The position numbers were made by a program, and so were the translations under genes. DNA of 64,000 nucleotides from a bacterium (GTDB lineage Bacteria > Pseudomonadota > Alphaproteobacteria > Caulobacterales > Caulobacteraceae), in NCBI GenBank assembly GCA_030824495.1, contig JAVBXP010000021.1, positions 82,012-146,011 of the forward strand. Reading direction: 5' to 3'. Positions 62,700 to 64,000 of the stretch are shown piece after piece. Numbering within the stretch: position 1 is the stretch's first letter; every line of letters starts with the position of its first letter. The notes below the pieces were generated by a model that was given only the letters and a program-made list of their open reading frames with translations, ran no database searches and was not told where the DNA came from.

Positions 62700-63962
62700 A
62701 TGACCAAGCAGCCGGACTGGATGACCACAGGCGCGGCCCATGTCTGGCGGCCCTATTGCCAGATGAAGACCGCCCCGCCGCCGCTGGCCGTCGCCCGCAC
62801 GGAGGGCGCCCGGATCATCCTGGAGGACGGCCGCGAACTGGTGGACGGCATCGCCTCGTGGTGGACGGCGGTGCATGGCTATAACCACCCCCACATCGCC
62901 GCAGCCGTGACCGAGCAACTCGCGCGCGCCCCGCACGTGATGTTCGGCGGACTGGCGCATGAGCCAGCCTACCGTCTGGCCACACGCCTGGCGGCGATGC
63001 TGCCGGGCGACCTCGACCACGTGTTCTTCGCCGAGAGCGGATCGGTCTCGGTCGAGATCGCCATGAAGATGGCGTTGCAGTTCTGGATCAACCAGGGCGT
63101 GGCGGGCAAGAATCGCTTCCTCAGCTTCCGCGGCGGCTATCACGGCGACACCCTGGCCACGATGACCATCTGCGATCCCGAGGAGGGCATGCACAGCCTG
63201 TTCGCGGGCGTGATGCCGGCCCAGCACGTCGTCGATCTGCCGGTGGATGCGGCGTCTGAGGCGGCGCTCGACGCGGCCCTGACCCAGCACGGCGCTGAGA
63301 TCGCTGCGATCATCGTCGAGCCCAGGGTCCAGGGCGCCGGCGGCATGCTGTTCCATGGCGACGAGGTGCTGCGCACCCTGCGGCGGCTGGCCGACAAGCA
63401 CGGCGTGCTGCTGATCTTCGATGAGATCTTCGTCGGCTTCGGCCGCACCGGCGACCTGTTCGCCTGCACCGGTTCGGGTGTCGTCCCCGACATCGTGACG
63501 CTGTCCAAGGCGCTCACCGGCGGCACCCTGCCGCTGTCGGCGGCGATCGCGCGCAAGAGCGTGTTCGAGGCGTTCTGGTCCGACGACGCCGGCGCGGCCC
63601 TGATGCATGGCCCGACCTATATGGGCAATCCGCTGGCCTGCGCGGCGGCCAACGCCTCGCTGGACCTTTTCGAGACCGGGACCTGGAAGGCCGACGTGGC
63701 GCGGATCAACGCCGCCCTGACTGAGGGGCTGGAGCCTTGCCGCGCGGCGCCTGGCGTCGTCGATGTGCGCACCTTCGGCGCCATCGGCGTGGTGGAGTTC
63801 GATCACCCGGTGGAAACCGGCCCGCTCTGCATGGCCTTTGTCGAGCAAGGCTGCTGGATCCGCCCGATGGGCAAGGTCGTCTACCTCGCCCCGCCCTATG
63901 TCACGACGGACGAGGAACTTGCCCGCCTGACCGGCGCGATCCGCACGGTGTTGCTGGGCTAA
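62700..63962 (+). CDS. bioA: Adenosylmethionine-8-amino-7-oxononanoate aminotransferase
   Basis: A 420-aa PLP aminotransferase using S-adenosylmethionine to make 7,8-diaminopelargonate. VWRPYCQMKTAPPPLAV, DGIASWWTAVHGYNHPHI, FRGGYHGDTLATM, IFDEIFVGFGRTG and the PLP-Lys in LSKALTGGTLPLSAA are typical. ATG at 62700 has GGGAG seven bases upstream, better than the GTG at 62694. No bioB or bioC lies in the window. Confidence 0.96.
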   Translation: MTKQPDWMTTGAAHVWRPYCQMKTAPPPLAVARTEGARIILEDGRELVDGIASWWTAVHGYNHPHIAAAVTEQLARAPHVMFGGLAHEPAYRLATRLAAMLPGDLDHVFFAESGSVSVEIAMKMALQFWINQGVAGKNRFLSFRGGYHGDTLATMTICDPEEGMHSLFAGVMPAQHVVDLPVDAASEAALDAALTQHGAEIAAIIVEPRVQGAGGMLFHGDEVLRTLRRLADKHGVLLIFDEIFVGFGRTGDLFACTGSGVVPDIVTLSKALTGGTLPLSAAIARKSVFEAFWSDDAGAALMHGPTYMGNPLACAAANASLDLFETGTWKADVARINAALTEGLEPCRAAPGVVDVRTFGAIGVVEFDHPVETGPLCMAFVEQGCWIRPMGKVVYLAPPYVTTDEELARLTGAIRTVLLG

Positions 63963-63976
63963 GCTCGCGCCTAGAT

Positions 63977-63995
63977 GCTCCCCCTCTGGGGGAGC
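63977..63995. repeat. GC palindrome after bioA, truncated by window end
   Basis: GCTCCCCC-TCT-GGGGGAGC is a perfect 8-bp hairpin 15 bases after the bioA stop. It may be a terminator stem or the first half of a paired palindromic element like that between gst and pgsA. Confidence 0.6.
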
Positions 63996-64000
63996 TCCCG

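Noticed and set aside
61470-63848. 792-aa minus-strand ORF as a fusion protein
   Set aside because: Only the last 383 codons are bioF; the N-terminal part is the antisense strand of bioA.

Overview
The window is one contiguous piece of a high-GC alphaproteobacterial chromosome, most like the Caulobacterales (Caulobacter/Phenylobacterium type). That assignment is an inference from protein style: TonB-dependent receptor architecture, a Coq7 ubiquinone enzyme, a fused indolepyruvate ferredoxin oxidoreductase with a divergent Lrp regulator, frequent GTG/TTG starts, and short palindromic intergenic elements. I see no rRNA, CRISPR array, prophage or insertion sequence. Coding density is high and genes are mostly short operons on both strands. 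Most long antisense ORFs in the track are shadows caused by GC-rich third codon positions.

Layout. 1-3 kb: the end-truncated arylsulfatase, a small basic ORF, a hemerythrin-like protein, a 67-aa ORF and tRNA-Met. 3-11.6 kb: a GT4 glycosyltransferase overlapping an asparagine synthetase, a PQQ sugar dehydrogenase lipoprotein, an L-2-hydroxyglutarate oxidase-like enzyme, a DUF1963 protein, a beta-lactamase-fold hydrolase and a DUF3313 protein. 11.6-17.3 kb: the 1140-aa indolepyruvate ferredoxin oxidoreductase divergent from its Lrp/AsnC regulator, then pirin and a GST. 17.4-22.3 kb (minus): fatty acyl-CoA synthetase, then uvrC, a 91-aa exported protein and pgsA. 22.4-26.5 kb: HAD phosphatase, a Pro/Ala-rich membrane protein with a strong terminator, and a hybrid histidine kinase. 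26.5-29.5 kb: a pentapeptide-repeat protein and thiC under a TPP riboswitch. 29.5-37.8 kb: racemase, YpfJ-type metalloprotease, TPR protein, second hybrid kinase, EamA transporter, MAPEG and patatin lipoprotein.

37.8-43.7 kb is metal homeostasis: copZ divergent from copA-cueR, with two promoters showing the 19-bp spacer typical of MerR-family control, then tRNA-Leu and a Fur-box-preceded feoAB. 44-47 kb (minus) is a tight operon of isoaspartyl peptidase/asparaginase, a 91-aa protein, a fumarylacetoacetase-family hydrolase and a MarR regulator. 47-49.7 kb is a translationally coupled series (YqaA, DsbB-like, Coq7, GNAT, DUF1294). 49.7-53.2 kb is a TonB receptor with a secreted propeller-like partner.

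53.9-55.2 kb holds the best candidate for an undescribed system. Two tandem, mutually similar single-span membrane miniproteins of 35 and 37 aa lie divergent from a TetR/WHG regulator. Both are below the ORF-track cutoff. Each has a promoter whose -10 box sits inside nearly the same palindrome (GTTTAGAT-N7/8-ATCTAAAC). The window ends with gluQ, a second EamA transporter, a cysteine-free SelO, nhaA, a second serine hydrolase, and the biotin genes bioFD divergent from bioA.
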